A stretch of DNA of 64,000 nucleotides, taken from assembly GCF_001648775.1 (NCBI RefSeq), contig NZ_LVEJ01000003.1, forward strand, positions 62,001-126,000. The letters run 5' to 3'. This stretch comes from Pseudomonas fluorescens (GTDB lineage: Bacteria; Pseudomonadota; Gammaproteobacteria; Pseudomonadales; Pseudomonadaceae). Below the pieces are notes generated by a model. It had not been told where the DNA came from. It did no database searches and saw only the letters and a program-made list of their open reading frames with translations. The translations under genes and the position numbers were made by a program. Shown here piece after piece: positions 43,907 through 54,130 of this stretch; position 1 is the first letter of the stretch, and each line of letters starts with the position of its first letter.

Positions 43907-46128
43907 CGCTTGAACAGCCCCTTCAATGCGTTTTTCAGTTCCGGGCTGACTTTGTCACCCAGTTTTTCGTCGATCTTTTCGCTGAGCTTGTCGCCGGCCA
44001 GTTTGGTCGCGACCTGGCCGAGGCGATCATTGTCGACGCGGCAGGCCTTGGCGCCCAATTCCAGCGGGCCTCGGCAGCGTAGCGGCCACTCGATGCCGAC
44101 GAATTTTTCGCCGACCTGACAGGCCGGGTCCGGCATGGCGCTGGTGTCGCCTTCGACGATGATGCCGACGCGGTAATCCATGCCGAGCACGCGTAAATCG
44201 ATGTCGCCGTCACCGTTGACGGTCATGCCGGGGATGCGCACTTTCAGGTCCGGGTTGCTGGCGACACCGTTGCGAAAGGTCAGGTTGCCCTTGAGTTCCT
44301 GGAACGGCGTGTCCTTGCCCCGCGGCTCGCCGCTGAGGGTTTTACGGTTGAGTGTGGCGATGCCTTTGCACAGTTGCTGTTCAAGATTGGCGTTGAGCAG
44401 CACACCGTTGTTGATCACGAAACTGGCGTTGCCGTTGAGCGTGTCGATGAGCGCCTGCTGGCTGTTGCCGCTGCCGGTCACGTTGCTGGTGAGGGTCACA
44501 AGGCCTTTGACGGGCGGGTTCTTGCCTTGGCTTTCGAGAATCTTTTCAACAGGGACCCGGTTGAGCTTGGTCTGCAGGTTCAGCACCGGTGCGGCTGGGC
44601 GAACGTCGAGGGTGCCGTTGGCTGCAAAACCACCGTTGTACAGCTCACCACTCAGATTGGTCAGGGTCAGCAAGCCGCCCTGGCCGGTGGCCTTGAGCGC
44701 TGCGTTCTGGATCGGCAATTTATCGAGGGTCAACTGGCCGAAGGTCAGGTCAGCGTCGATGTCGAGTTTGGCCAGGCGTTCAACCGGCAGCAGGCGTTCA
44801 GTGCTCCAGGCGGTTTTGCTTGGTTTGTCTGGCAGAGGCGTGGAGCCCGCGCCGGCCATGGCATCGGCTTCCGTGCTGGCAACTTCGGCCTGACGCGTTT
44901 GTGTGGCGCTGGCGGCTTTTTCCGATTTTGGCGGCAGGTAACGGTCGGCGTTAAATGTGTCGGCCTTGAGGATTGCCCGCAGCGATTGCTTGGCGAAATC
45001 TTCGACGGCGATGCGGCCGCTGAAGCTGCTGTCGTCGAGTTTCAGGTTGATGTTGTCGAAGGCGACGCTGGTTGGCGTGGCGGCCACGCGACTGACCAGC
45101 TCGACTTTGCTCAGGCTGCCCTCGGCCATCGCCGGGAGTTTCTGGCCGATGCTGTCGACGAACTTCGCCAGATCGAACTGGGCGATGGAAAGGCCGCCAG
45201 TGATCTGCGGAGTCTTGTCGAGGTCGTTGGCTTTCAGTTCACCCAACGCGCGCAACTGGTTGGCGGAGATCTTGATGCCGGTCCATTCGGCGACGTTCGC
45301 GGCTTTGTCCAGCGATATCTGGCCCTGAGCCGCGAACGTCATGGTCTTGCCTTGCAACGGATCGCCGGCCAGTTCGCCGGACAGCTTCATGTCTTCGAAT
45401 TTGTAGCGTTGCAGTGCGCGCTCGATGCGCAACTCGCCAGTGAGTTCAGTGCGCACGCGCAGGACGGGCTGGTTGGTGCCGAGGAATGCCGTGGCTTTCA
45501 CCGGGATATTGGTCGAGTCATGGACCGGCCCCGTACTGAGCTGGATGCTCTCGGCGCTGAACTGCTTGCCGGTCTGCTCGTCGTTGTACTCAACGCGGGC
45601 GTTGTTGACGGTCAGGCTGTCGATGTCGAGGCGGATCGGCTGTGGTGGTTTTTCCACTGCAACAGGGGCTTCGGTGGCCGGTTGGCCCGGCGTAGCGGTT
45701 GGCGGCGTTGCTCCGGCGGGGGCGGGCACCTTGCCGATGTCTTCCCAGTTGCCGTGGCCGTTCTTGTCACGGTTCAGGCGCAGGTTCAGGCCTTCGACCC
45801 GTACGTCGCTCATCTGCACTTCGCGGCGCAGCAACGGCAGCACGCGCACGGACAGGCCGAGCATCTGCAGATCAGCGAACGGTTCGGCAGGTTTGACCAG
45901 GGTGGCGACGCTGGCCTCGTGCAACTCCAGGCCGAGCCACGGGAACAGGCTCCAGCCGATATCGCCATTGAGCGTCAGCTCGATGTGGGCCTTGTCGCGG
46001 GCTATCTGGCGAATCTCGTCTTTGTAGTCGTTGGGATCGAAGAGGTGGGTCAGGGCAAAACCTGCCGCCACAATGATCAGCAACAACCCGAGAAGTACCA
46101 GACCCAGGATTTTGCCGAACGCTTTCAT
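43903..46128 (-). CDS. asmA: AsmA-family protein
   Basis: A 741-residue inner-membrane-anchored periplasmic protein: one N-terminal helix (ILGLVLLGLLLIIVAAGFAL, about 8-27), the AsmA signature FDPNDYKDEIRQIARDKAHIELTLNGDIGWSLFPWLGLELHE, and the C-terminal domain with LLNANLEQQLCKGIATLNRK. A Pro/Ala/Thr-rich linker lies at about 135-165. AsmA proteins are bridge-like lipid transfer proteins affecting outer-membrane lipid homeostasis. It is the first gene of the asmA-mutY-yggX operon. Confidence 0.92.
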   Translation of the reverse strand: MKAFGKILGLVLLGLLLIIVAAGFALTHLFDPNDYKDEIRQIARDKAHIELTLNGDIGWSLFPWLGLELHEASVATLVKPAEPFADLQMLGLSVRVLPLLRREVQMSDVRVEGLNLRLNRDKNGHGNWEDIGKVPAPAGATPPTATPGQPATEAPVAVEKPPQPIRLDIDSLTVNNARVEYNDEQTGKQFSAESIQLSTGPVHDSTNIPVKATAFLGTNQPVLRVRTELTGELRIERALQRYKFEDMKLSGELAGDPLQGKTMTFAAQGQISLDKAANVAEWTGIKISANQLRALGELKANDLDKTPQITGGLSIAQFDLAKFVDSIGQKLPAMAEGSLSKVELVSRVAATPTSVAFDNINLKLDDSSFSGRIAVEDFAKQSLRAILKADTFNADRYLPPKSEKAASATQTRQAEVASTEADAMAGAGSTPLPDKPSKTAWSTERLLPVERLAKLDIDADLTFGQLTLDKLPIQNAALKATGQGGLLTLTNLSGELYNGGFAANGTLDVRPAAPVLNLQTKLNRVPVEKILESQGKNPPVKGLVTLTSNVTGSGNSQQALIDTLNGNASFVINNGVLLNANLEQQLCKGIATLNRKTLSGEPRGKDTPFQELKGNLTFRNGVASNPDLKVRIPGMTVNGDGDIDLRVLGMDYRVGIIVEGDTSAMPDPACQVGEKFVGIEWPLRCRGPLELGAKACRVDNDRLGQVATKLAGDKLSEKIDEKLGDKVSPELKNALKGLFKR

Positions 46129-46206
46129 GGGCGAGTCCTTGTAATTAGTCGAATTCGTAATTTAGCCGGGGAGTATAGCGCTGCAAATGCCCGGTTCGGT
46201 GTGGCG

Positions 46207-46611
46207 TCATGTTGCCAGTACCTCCAGCGGGACGTGCAACTTCGCTGCGATGGCCTGAGCTTCAAGATGCCCGGCAGGCGCCAGCAGGCGCAGTTCGGCC
46301 CCCGCTTGCGACGCCATTTCCTGCGCTTGGTTCACCAGCCGTTCAGCGACCCCACGGCGACGGGTAACTTTTCGTACGCATAAATGGGACAAGTACCAAA
46401 CGTCATGGTGCCTTTGCAGGCGCGCTGCGCCGAGCAGGCGATCATTGAAACGTCCGGCAATAAAACAACCGTCAGCCAGGCTGCGCTCGATCAGATCGAT
46501 CTCCCCGGAAAACGGCGCGAACAGCCACGGCGGAGCGTCGCGGTAGATTTTCTGCAAATCCTGTTGATCCTGATAACTGCTGTCTGCAAGCGCCTGAACG
46601 ATGATTGGCAT
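46207..46611 (-). CDS. GNAT-family acetyltransferase (PanZ-like)
   Basis: A 134-residue single GNAT domain: LLGAARLQRHHDVWYLSHLCVRKVTRRRGVAERLVNQA carries the acetyl-CoA-binding R-x-x-G-V/A pattern at about 85-90. Length and start resemble PanZ/PanM-like short GNATs, but I cannot assign the substrate. It is the gene just upstream of asmA on the same strand, separated by 78 bp. Confidence 0.8.
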   Translation of the reverse strand: MPIIVQALADSSYQDQQDLQKIYRDAPPWLFAPFSGEIDLIERSLADGCFIAGRFNDRLLGAARLQRHHDVWYLSHLCVRKVTRRRGVAERLVNQAQEMASQAGAELRLLAPAGHLEAQAIAAKLHVPLEVLAT

Positions 46612-46831
46612 GCGTTTCCCCGGTATAGAGATCAGATGACATGAAAAAAGGTGATATCAGTTTGGTTTTTCTGTCACCTGCAAATGGTAACCTTCGCCCG
46701 TTCGTCCGTCCTTCTGCGACTTAACGTCGCGCCTTCAAGGAGCTTCACCTTAAAAAACGGTCATGCCTGCGTGCATAAGGCCGAGGGTGAACAGTGGCTG
46801 GCGAACCATACTAATAATTGGGGGATACACA

Positions 46832-48496
46832 ATGAGCACGAGCATTACGGCGGACGGCCTCAAAGCCGACCAGCCTGCGTTCCTGTCCAAGGAACGCATC
46901 ATCGCCAAGCCCGGTTTCAACCGTTGGCTGGTTCCACCGGCCGCTCTGGCCATCCACCTGTGCATCGGCATGGCCTACGGCTTCTCGGTGTTCTGGTTGC
47001 CGCTGTCCAAAGCGCTGGGCGTGACCGCTCCGGTGGCTTGCGCACCGGACATGAGCTTCATCACACAAGTGTTTTCGTCGCAATGCGACTGGCCGATCTC
47101 CATGCTCGGCTGGATCTACACGCTGTTCTTCATCTTCCTCGGCTGCTCGGCAGCGATCTGGGGTGGCTGGCTGGAACACGCAGGGCCGCGCAAGGCTGGC
47201 GTGGTATCGGCACTGTGCTGGTGCGGCGGTCTGCTGATCTCGGCGCTGGGTATTTATACTCACCAGATCTGGCTGATGTGGCTCGGTTCCGGCGTGATCG
47301 GTGGTATTGGTCTCGGTCTGGGCTATATCTCGCCGGTCTCGACCCTGATCAAGTGGTTCCCGGACAAGCGCGGCATGGCGACCGGCATGGCGATCATGGG
47401 TTTCGGTGGCGGCGCGATGGTTGGTGCACCGCTGGCAACCGCGCTGATGAGCCATTTCGGCTCGGCTGAAGGGGTTGGCGTCTGGCAGAGCTTCGTGGCC
47501 ATGGCCGCGATCTACTTTGTGTTCATGATCGGTGGTGCTCTGGCTTACCGCGTGCCGCCAACCGGTTGGAAGCCTGAAGGCTGGACGGCGCCGGCAAAGA
47601 AAGCGGCGAATGCGATGATCACCAATCGTCATGTGCACGTGAATGTGGCGTGGAAAACCCCACAATTCCGTTTGGTGTGGCTGGTGCTGTGCCTGAACGT
47701 ATCCGCCGGTATCGGCATCCTCGGCATGGCTTCGCCACTGCTGCAGGAAGTGTTCGGCGGCAAACTGCTGGGCGTTGATGTGCCGTTCGGTCAACTCGAC
47801 GCCGGGCAACTGGCTTCGATTGCGGCGATTGCTGCCGGCTTCACCGGTTTGCTGAGCCTGTTCAACATCGGTGGTCGTTTCTTCTGGGCGTCGTTCTCGG
47901 ACTACCTGGGCCGCAAAAACACTTACTTCGTGTTCTTCGCCCTGGGTTTTGCCCTGTACGCGCTGATCCCGAACATGGGCCATCTGGGCAACGTTGCGCT
48001 GTTCGTGGCGGCGTTCTGCATCATTCTGTCGATGTACGGCGGTGGTTTTGCCACGGTGCCGGCGTATCTGGCCGACCTGTTCGGTACGCAGATGGTCGGT
48101 GCGATCCACGGTCGTCTGCTGACGGCTTGGGCTGCGGCTGGCGTACTGGGTCCAGTGTTGGTGAACTACTTGCGTGAATATCAGTTGAGCATCGGCGTTG
48201 AACGCGCTGCCGCTTACGACATCACCTTGTACATCCTCGCCGGTCTGCTGGTGCTGGGTTTCCTCTGCAACCTGCTGGTGCGTCCGGTGGCCGACAAGTA
48301 CTTCATGACCGACGCGGAACTGGCCGCCGAACAGGCGCTGGGTCACGACAAAGGTGCTGATGCCAGCACGGTTCTGGAGTGGAAAGCCGCGCCGGGCAGC
48401 AAGCCGTTGGCCATCGCTGCGTGGCTGGCAGTGGGTATTCCGTTGGCGTGGGGTGTGTGGGTAACCCTGCAGAAGACGGCGGTACTGTTTCACTAA
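46832..48496 (+). CDS. OFA-family MFS transporter
   Basis: A 554-residue major facilitator of the oxalate/formate antiporter (OFA) family, with 12 or more helices. It carries HLCIGMAYGFSVFWLPLSKALG in the first helix, IGGIGLGLGYISPVSTLIKWFPDKRGMATGMAIMGFGGGA and the second-half GGRFFWASFSDYLGRKNTYFV. Extra hydrophobic segments occur near the C-terminus (LAIAAWLAVGIPLAWGVWVTL). The ATG at 46832 follows GGGGA. The substrate is unknown; monocarboxylates are likely. Monocistronic. Confidence 0.9.
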   Translation: MSTSITADGLKADQPAFLSKERIIAKPGFNRWLVPPAALAIHLCIGMAYGFSVFWLPLSKALGVTAPVACAPDMSFITQVFSSQCDWPISMLGWIYTLFFIFLGCSAAIWGGWLEHAGPRKAGVVSALCWCGGLLISALGIYTHQIWLMWLGSGVIGGIGLGLGYISPVSTLIKWFPDKRGMATGMAIMGFGGGAMVGAPLATALMSHFGSAEGVGVWQSFVAMAAIYFVFMIGGALAYRVPPTGWKPEGWTAPAKKAANAMITNRHVHVNVAWKTPQFRLVWLVLCLNVSAGIGILGMASPLLQEVFGGKLLGVDVPFGQLDAGQLASIAAIAAGFTGLLSLFNIGGRFFWASFSDYLGRKNTYFVFFALGFALYALIPNMGHLGNVALFVAAFCIILSMYGGGFATVPAYLADLFGTQMVGAIHGRLLTAWAAAGVLGPVLVNYLREYQLSIGVERAAAYDITLYILAGLLVLGFLCNLLVRPVADKYFMTDAELAAEQALGHDKGADASTVLEWKAAPGSKPLAIAAWLAVGIPLAWGVWVTLQKTAVLFH

Positions 48497-48522
48497 GGTG
48501 TTAGCTGGATAAACACCGAATC

Positions 48523-48612
48523 TGTGGGAGCGAGCCTGCTCGCGAAGACGGAGTGTCAGTCGACATCAGTGTTGGCTGACCCACCGCATTCGCGAGCAGG
48601 CTCGCTCCCACA
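48523..48612. repeat. REPIN, 90 bp
   Basis: Arms TGTGGGAGCGAGCCTGCTCG and CGAGCAGGCTCGCTCCCACA define exactly 90 bp, with GTGTCAGTCGACATC in the interior. It lies between the MFS gene and the hisB promoter. Confidence 0.92.
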
Positions 48613-48769
48613 TTGGTTTTTGCAGTGCCTGTAATGGCTTGTATGGACATGTCTACCCGCGACAGCCGGGCATTCTATCCGTCAGCCATCTCACCTCTCG
48701 TGTTTCTGTTTACGCCCCGCGTGCCTATAATGGCTGCCTTTTTCGCCCAATGATTTTGCGGAGCTGGTG

Positions 48770-49363
48770 ATGGCCGAACGTAAGGCGTCTGTCGAGCGCG
48801 ACACTCTGGAAACCCAGATCAAAGCCTCGATCAACCTTGATGGCACCGGAAAGGCCCGATTTGATATCGGTGTTCCTTTTCTTGAGCACATGCTGGATCA
48901 GATCGCCCGTCACGGGTTGATCGACCTGGATATTGAATGCAAGGGCGATCTGCATATCGACGACCACCATACGGTGGAAGACGTCGGTATCACCCTCGGC
49001 CAGGCATTTGCCAAAGCCATCGGCGATAAAAAAGGCATCCGTCGCTACGGCCACGCCTACGTGCCGCTCGATGAAGCGCTGTCGCGTGTGGTCATCGACT
49101 TCTCCGGCCGTCCAGGCCTGCAGATGCACGTGCCGTACACCCGCGCCACCGTCGGTGGCTTCGACGTTGACCTGTTCCAGGAATTCTTCCAGGGCTTCGT
49201 CAACCATGCGCTGGTCAGCCTGCACATCGACAACCTGCGCGGCACTAACACCCACCACCAGATCGAAACCGTGTTCAAGGCTTTCGGCCGCGCGCTGCGC
49301 ATGGCCGTCGAGCTGGATGAGCGCATGGCCGGGCAAATGCCATCGACCAAAGGCGTTCTGTAA
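48770..49363 (+). CDS. hisB: Imidazoleglycerol-phosphate dehydratase HisB
   Basis: A 197-residue dehydratase, sixth step of histidine synthesis. Metal-binding motifs are visible: [31 protein letters not shown] and [19 protein letters not shown]. The ATG at 48770 is chosen over an adjacent in-frame GTG because GGAG is well spaced and the length fits. Monofunctional, without the phosphatase domain of the enteric enzyme. Its TAA overlaps the hisH ATG by one base. Confidence 0.97.
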   Translation: MAERKASVERDTLETQIKASINLDGTGKARFDIGVPFLEHMLDQIARHGLIDLDIECKGDLHIDDHHTVEDVGITLGQAFAKAIGDKKGIRRYGHAYVPLDEALSRVVIDFSGRPGLQMHVPYTRATVGGFDVDLFQEFFQGFVNHALVSLHIDNLRGTNTHHQIETVFKAFGRALRMAVELDERMAGQMPSTKGVL

Positions 49364-50001
49364 TGCAGACGGTTGCAGTTATCGATTACGGCATGGGCAA
49401 CCTGCACTCGGTGGCCAAGGCTCTGGAGCACGTCGGTGCTGGCAAGGTGCTGATCACCAGCGATGCGAGCGTGATTCGCGAAGCCGACCGCGTGGTGTTC
49501 CCAGGCGTTGGCGCGATTCGCGATTGCATGGCGGAGATCCGTCGCCTCGGTTTCGATTCGCTGGTGCGTGAAGTCAGTCAGGATCGTCCGTTTCTCGGCA
49601 TCTGTGTCGGCATGCAAGCCTTGCTCGACACCAGCGAAGAGAACGACGGCGTCGACTGCATCGGTCTGTTCCCGGGCGCGGTGAAGTTCTTCGGCAAAGA
49701 TTTGCACGAAGACGGCGAGCACCTGAAAGTCCCGCACATGGGCTGGAACGAGGTGAAGCAGAAGGTCAGCCACCCGCTGTGGCATGACATTCCGGACATG
49801 GCGCGTTTCTACTTCGTGCACAGCTACTACATCGCCGCTGCCAACGCGCGGCAAGTGGTCGGTGGCGGTCATTACGGCGTCGATTTCGCTGCGGCGCTGG
49901 CCGATGGCTCGCGTTTCGCCGTGCAGTTCCACCCGGAGAAAAGCCATACCCATGGCCTGCAGTTGCTGCAGAACTTCGCTGCGTGGGACGGTCGCTGGTA
50001 A
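49363..50001 (+). CDS. hisH: Imidazole glycerol phosphate synthase subunit HisH
   Basis: A 212-residue glutaminase subunit. The class I amidotransferase nucleophile lies in [13 protein letters not shown] (Cys about 82), with His and Glu in [14 protein letters not shown]. It supplies ammonia to HisF for ring closure. It starts on the last base of hisB; the next gene follows directly at its stop. Confidence 0.97.
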   Translation: MQTVAVIDYGMGNLHSVAKALEHVGAGKVLITSDASVIREADRVVFPGVGAIRDCMAEIRRLGFDSLVREVSQDRPFLGICVGMQALLDTSEENDGVDCIGLFPGAVKFFGKDLHEDGEHLKVPHMGWNEVKQKVSHPLWHDIPDMARFYFVHSYYIAAANARQVVGGGHYGVDFAAALADGSRFAVQFHPEKSHTHGLQLLQNFAAWDGRW

Positions 50002-50262
50002 ATGGCTGCCAAGAAGTCCAAACCGCCGATTCTGACCCTCACTGCCGAGCAGGAGAGTGACGCCAATCGCAAGATTCAGCGGTTCATGGAAGATCGTTTC
50101 GAACTGGACCTGGGTTCGTTCGAAGCGGCGGAAATTCTTGAGCTGTTTACCCGCGAAATTGCTCCGCACTATTACAACAGGGCGATTTTCGATGTGCAGA
50201 CCCACCTCAAAGAGCGGTTTGAAAGCATCGAAAGCGACCTGTGGGCGCTCGAGAAAAACTGA
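50002..50262 (+). CDS. DUF2164 family protein
   Basis: An 86-residue protein beginning MAAKKSKPPILTLTAEQESD, with FMEDRFELDLGSFEAAEILELFTREIAPHYYNRAIFDVQ, the DUF2164 pattern. It starts directly after the hisH stop and lies inside the his operon, as I recall it does in other pseudomonads. Function unknown. Cytoplasmic. Confidence 0.88.
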   Translation: MAAKKSKPPILTLTAEQESDANRKIQRFMEDRFELDLGSFEAAEILELFTREIAPHYYNRAIFDVQTHLKERFESIESDLWALEKN

Positions 50263-50304
50263 TTTCCGAGCCAAGCTGAACATTCAAATTTGAAGGTTTG
50301 CCAG

Positions 50305-51042
50305 ATGCTGATTATTCCCGCTATCGATCTTAAAGACGGTGCCTGCGTACGTCTGCGCCAGGGCCGCATGGAAGATTCCACAGTGTTCTCCGATGACCCG
50401 GTGAGCATGGCTGCCAAGTGGGTGGAGGGCGGTTGCCGCCGTCTGCATCTGGTCGATCTGAACGGCGCGTTCGAAGGCCAGCCAGTCAATGGCGAAGTGG
50501 TGACTGCGATCGCCAAGCGCTACCCGACCCTGCCGATCCAGATCGGTGGCGGCATCCGCTCGCTGGAAACCATCGAGCACTACGTCAAGGCTGGCGTCAG
50601 CTACGTGATCATCGGCACCAAAGCGGTAAAAGATCCGGCGTTCGTCGCTGAAGCCTGCCGCGCGTTCCCGGGCAAGATCATCGTTGGTCTGGATGCCAAA
50701 GACGGTTTCGTCGCCACCGATGGCTGGGCTGAAATCAGCACCGTGCAGGTCATCGATCTGGCCAAGCAGTTTGAAGCCGACGGCGTCTCTTCGATCGTTT
50801 ATACCGACATCGCCAAAGACGGCATGATGCAGGGCTGCAACGTGCCGTTCACCGCTGCGCTGGCCGCGGCCACCAAGATCCCGGTGATCGCTTCCGGCGG
50901 TATCCACAATCTGGGTGACATCAAGTCGCTGCTCGACGCCAAGGCGCCGGGCATCATCGGCGCCATCACTGGCCGCGCGATTTACGAAGGCACCCTCGAC
51001 GTCGCCGAAGCGCAAGCTTTCTGCGATTCGTATAAAGGCTGA
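50305..51042 (+). CDS. hisA: Phosphoribosylformimino-5-aminoimidazole carboxamide ribotide isomerase HisA
   Basis: A 245-residue TIM barrel. The catalytic Asp is in [20 protein letters not shown] (residue 8) and the second in [15 protein letters not shown]. Phosphate-binding loops are IGGGIRS and ASGGIHN. The start at 50305 follows GAAGG and gives the standard length; an upstream GTG/TTG frame adds five residues. It performs the Amadori rearrangement of ProFAR before HisHF. Confidence 0.97.
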   Translation: MLIIPAIDLKDGACVRLRQGRMEDSTVFSDDPVSMAAKWVEGGCRRLHLVDLNGAFEGQPVNGEVVTAIAKRYPTLPIQIGGGIRSLETIEHYVKAGVSYVIIGTKAVKDPAFVAEACRAFPGKIIVGLDAKDGFVATDGWAEISTVQVIDLAKQFEADGVSSIVYTDIAKDGMMQGCNVPFTAALAAATKIPVIASGGIHNLGDIKSLLDAKAPGIIGAITGRAIYEGTLDVAEAQAFCDSYKG

Positions 51043-51051
51043 GGACTGACC

Positions 51052-51822
51052 ATGGCGCTGGCCAAACGCATCATCCCTTGCCTGGACGTGGACAACGGCC
51101 GGGTCGTCAAAGGTGTGAAGTTCGAAAACATCCGCGACGCCGGTGACCCGGTGGAAATCGCCCGTCGCTATGACGAGCAGGGCGCTGACGAGATTACCTT
51201 TCTCGACATCACCGCCAGCGTCGATGGCCGCGACACCACGCTGCATACCGTCGAGCGCATGGCCAGTCAGGTGTTCATCCCGCTGACCGTTGGCGGTGGT
51301 GTGCGTACCGTGCAGGACATTCGCAACCTGCTCAATGCCGGCGCGGACAAGGTGTCGATCAACACCGCGGCCGTGTTCAACCCGGAATTCGTCGGTGAAG
51401 CCGCGCAACATTTCGGCTCGCAGTGCATCGTCGTCGCCATCGACGCGAAAAAAGTCTCGGGACCTGGCGAAACTCCGCGCTGGGAAATCTTTACCCACGG
51501 CGGGCGCAAGCCAACCGGCCTCGACGCCGTCGAGTGGGCGAAGAAAATGGAAGGCCTCGGTGCCGGCGAGATCCTGCTGACCAGCATGGATCAGGACGGC
51601 ATGAAAAACGGTTTTGACCTCGGCGTAACCCGTGCGATCAGCGATGCGCTGGGCATTCCGGTGATCGCTTCCGGCGGCGTCGGCAACTTGCAGCATTTGG
51701 CTGACGGCATTCTCGAAGGTCACGCCAGCGCGGTATTGGCGGCGAGTATTTTCCACTTCGGCGAATACACCGTGCAGGAAGCCAAGGCCTACATGGCCAA
51801 ACGCGGCATCACGATGCGTTAA
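51052..51822 (+). CDS. hisF: Imidazole glycerol phosphate synthase subunit HisF
   Basis: A 256-residue TIM barrel forming IGPS with HisH. Catalytic Asp residues lie in [15 protein letters not shown] and [14 protein letters not shown]. Phosphate loops are VGGGVRT and ASGGVGN. It is nine bases after hisA and completes hisB-hisH-DUF2164-hisA-hisF. The SBP gene 82 bp downstream is on the same strand and may be co-transcribed. Confidence 0.97.
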   Translation: MALAKRIIPCLDVDNGRVVKGVKFENIRDAGDPVEIARRYDEQGADEITFLDITASVDGRDTTLHTVERMASQVFIPLTVGGGVRTVQDIRNLLNAGADKVSINTAAVFNPEFVGEAAQHFGSQCIVVAIDAKKVSGPGETPRWEIFTHGGRKPTGLDAVEWAKKMEGLGAGEILLTSMDQDGMKNGFDLGVTRAISDALGIPVIASGGVGNLQHLADGILEGHASAVLAASIFHFGEYTVQEAKAYMAKRGITMR

Positions 51823-51904
51823 GCGTCAAAATCGATACAGGCCAGTGGACACCATGGCGCACCCAAGGCACTCTTGGGCACGCCATGGATTTCGGTAGCC
51901 CGAC

Positions 51905-52660
51905 ATGATCAAACGCCTGCTTCTTGTTCTCGCCAGCGCCTCGATGTTGCTCATCAACACCGCCCGCGCCGAAACCAGTCCCGACACCGATCTGGTGCTG
52001 CTCACCGAAAACTTCCCGCCGTACAACATGGCGAAGAACGGCAAGAATTTCGCCCAGGGCGAGAACATCAACGGCATTGCCACCGACATCGTTCGGGAAA
52101 TGTTCCAGCGTGCCGGCATCACTTACAGCCTGACCCTGCGTTTCCCTTGGGAGCGCGTCTACAAACTCGCCCTGGAAAACCCCGGTTACGGCGCCTTCGT
52201 GATGGCGCGCCTGCCGGACCGCGAAAAACTCTTCAAATGGGTCGGCCCGATCGGCCCCGACGACTGGATCATGTTGGCCAAGGCTGACAGCAAGATCACC
52301 CTCGACACCCTCAACGACGCGCGCAAGTACAAAATCGGCGCCTACAAGGGCGATGCGATTGCCGAGACGCTGGCCAAGCAGGGCCTGAAGCCGATTGTGG
52401 TGCTGCGCGATCAGGACAACGCGAAGAAGCTGGTCAGCGGGCAGATCGATCTGTGGGCCACCGGTGACCCCGCTGGACGCTATCTGGCACGTCAGGATGG
52501 CGTCACCGGGCTCAAAACCGTGCTGCGCTTCAACAGCGCCGAACTTTACCTTGCGCTGAACAAGGACGTGTCAGACGCGGTTGTCAGCAAGTTGCAGGCT
52601 GCGCTGGATCAAATGCGCAAGGACGGCGTTGTCGACGAAATCATGGGGCGTTATCTGTAA
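51905..52660 (+). CDS. Periplasmic solute-binding protein (SBP family 3)
   Basis: A 251-residue family 3 binding protein. The signal peptide MIKRLLLVLASASMLLINTARA ends at about residue 22. The mature protein starts VLLTENFPPYNMAKNGKNFAQGENINGIATDIVREMFQRAG, like cystine/polar amino-acid binding or PAAT sensors. No permease or ATPase is adjacent, so it is an orphan that may share a transporter or act in sensing. It overlaps the convergent Vps62-like gene by 20 bp. Confidence 0.88.
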   Translation: MIKRLLLVLASASMLLINTARAETSPDTDLVLLTENFPPYNMAKNGKNFAQGENINGIATDIVREMFQRAGITYSLTLRFPWERVYKLALENPGYGAFVMARLPDREKLFKWVGPIGPDDWIMLAKADSKITLDTLNDARKYKIGAYKGDAIAETLAKQGLKPIVVLRDQDNAKKLVSGQIDLWATGDPAGRYLARQDGVTGLKTVLRFNSAELYLALNKDVSDAVVSKLQAALDQMRKDGVVDEIMGRYL

Positions 52661-54014
52661 CGGCCGGTAATGACGCCTGCTCTGGCTCATTGACGATTTC
52701 GCTTTGCGCAGCAGAAGTGCCGATATCGTCTTGCCGCTGTGGTTGCTCTTGCCGCGGGATAATCGAGTCCGGTTGCGGCGCCATGTACTCGCTGAAGTGC
52801 AAGCTGTTGCTGTCGGTGTAACTGATATCGCTGGTGACGCGTGTGCCGTCCGCGCGCAGCAGCGAATAATCACTCTGAAGTAGATACACCGCCACTGAAC
52901 GGTTACCGGCGATGACGGCGGCGACGTCAATGGGCGCGGGGTTGCGCCATTCGTTGGAGTGGAATTCGCACTGGCTAAAGTCGTTGTTCAAGCGCGCCGA
53001 AAACAGAAAAGGACGCGGCAGATTTTTTTGCCACTGGACGCCGAACTCGATCGAGGTGGTGTCGGTGAAGGTGCGCAGGCTTTCGGATTGCTGTGCGCGG
53101 GGCGCGGTCCAGCGGAACGTCCTGCTGTCGTTCTCGCTATTGTGGCAATGGCCGACGAGCTGATAATGATCGGTGCGCTGCAGTAAATAGTACGGCGACT
53201 GAAGCAATTGTTGCGGTGGCGCAAGTTGCGGATCTTTGACCGTGAACCAAGGCAATCGGGCGGTGTAAGCAGGTTGCTCGGACGCCTGCACGGTGGCCGG
53301 TGTGTCACTGTCGAGGACGGGCGCGACTGGGCGCGGACCCGCCTGAAGCGAGATCGGCATGCAGAGCGAATAGACGGTGAGTTCCGCCGCTCTGGCATAT
53401 CCGCTGCAGCCGACAAAAGTGCCGGGTGCCAGATGAATTTCATCTGACGAGGCCGCTGGCGGAACGGCACTCCAGGTGCTGATACTCTGTCGTGCACCGC
53501 TGCCCTTGTCGTTCCAGACAGGTTCGGCGAGACCTGAGGCGCTGACCAGGTCCATACGCACGCAGCGGACAGCGTTGAGCGAAGGCTTTTCGTGGCCGTC
53601 TGAACACACCGAACCCAGTGCCACGTAGCCCGCGGGAGGAACCGGGCGCCAGATGGCACCATTTCTCTTTGCGCCAGAGCCGGAATCTTTCCAGATCAGT
53701 TCGTAATCTTCAGGGCGGCGCAGTGCTTTGCCTTTGGCAGGGTCTGCACTGGCTGTTTCAGCCTCGCAAACCACCGCCACCACGTGTCTACCGCTGATGT
53801 TGCCGTGGCCATCATTGGCCACATCCCCCAGCGGAAAATAGCCGGGCAGCACATCGGCGGCGGGGATGGGGCGCCAGAAGGCTCCCGGTTTTGCCCGCGA
53901 ACCGGCGGTGTCCCAGATGCGCAAAAACTCGGTGGTGAAGCTGATCAGCAGGTTGTCGTGGCGCATGGCTTGCGCTGGCCCGACAGGCACAGCAATGGGG
54001 TCATATGTCGTCAT
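52641..54014 (-). CDS. Vps62/DUF946-related protein
   Basis: A 457-residue protein. The N-terminal half (about 20-230) has repeated units FLRIWDTAGSRAKPGAFWRPIP, YELIWKDSGSGAKRNGAIWRPVPPAGYVALGSVCSDGHEKP and EPVWNDKGSGARQSISTWSAVPP, which is the Vps62-type beta-prism repeat seen in plant and fungal DUF946/Vps62 proteins. The C-terminal part (about 265-420) is a separate beta-rich module. There is no signal peptide. It is a single gene inserted between hisF-SBP and the YibQ-ctpA-envC operon. Role unknown; a membrane-binding or effector role is only a guess. Confidence 0.75.
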   Translation of the reverse strand: MTTYDPIAVPVGPAQAMRHDNLLISFTTEFLRIWDTAGSRAKPGAFWRPIPAADVLPGYFPLGDVANDGHGNISGRHVVAVVCEAETASADPAKGKALRRPEDYELIWKDSGSGAKRNGAIWRPVPPAGYVALGSVCSDGHEKPSLNAVRCVRMDLVSASGLAEPVWNDKGSGARQSISTWSAVPPAASSDEIHLAPGTFVGCSGYARAAELTVYSLCMPISLQAGPRPVAPVLDSDTPATVQASEQPAYTARLPWFTVKDPQLAPPQQLLQSPYYLLQRTDHYQLVGHCHNSENDSRTFRWTAPRAQQSESLRTFTDTTSIEFGVQWQKNLPRPFLFSARLNNDFSQCEFHSNEWRNPAPIDVAAVIAGNRSVAVYLLQSDYSLLRADGTRVTSDISYTDSNSLHFSEYMAPQPDSIIPRQEQPQRQDDIGTSAAQSEIVNEPEQASLPAVTDNAP

Positions 54015-54130
54015 GGTAAATCCTGATAGTTGAATGGCGACTCAGGGGAGTCGCGACCTGTTACAGGTCTCACTATCCGGATGTGGGCCGGGCGTCTGGC
54101 GGTAACTATGTATCGGACCGGGAAAAGTTA

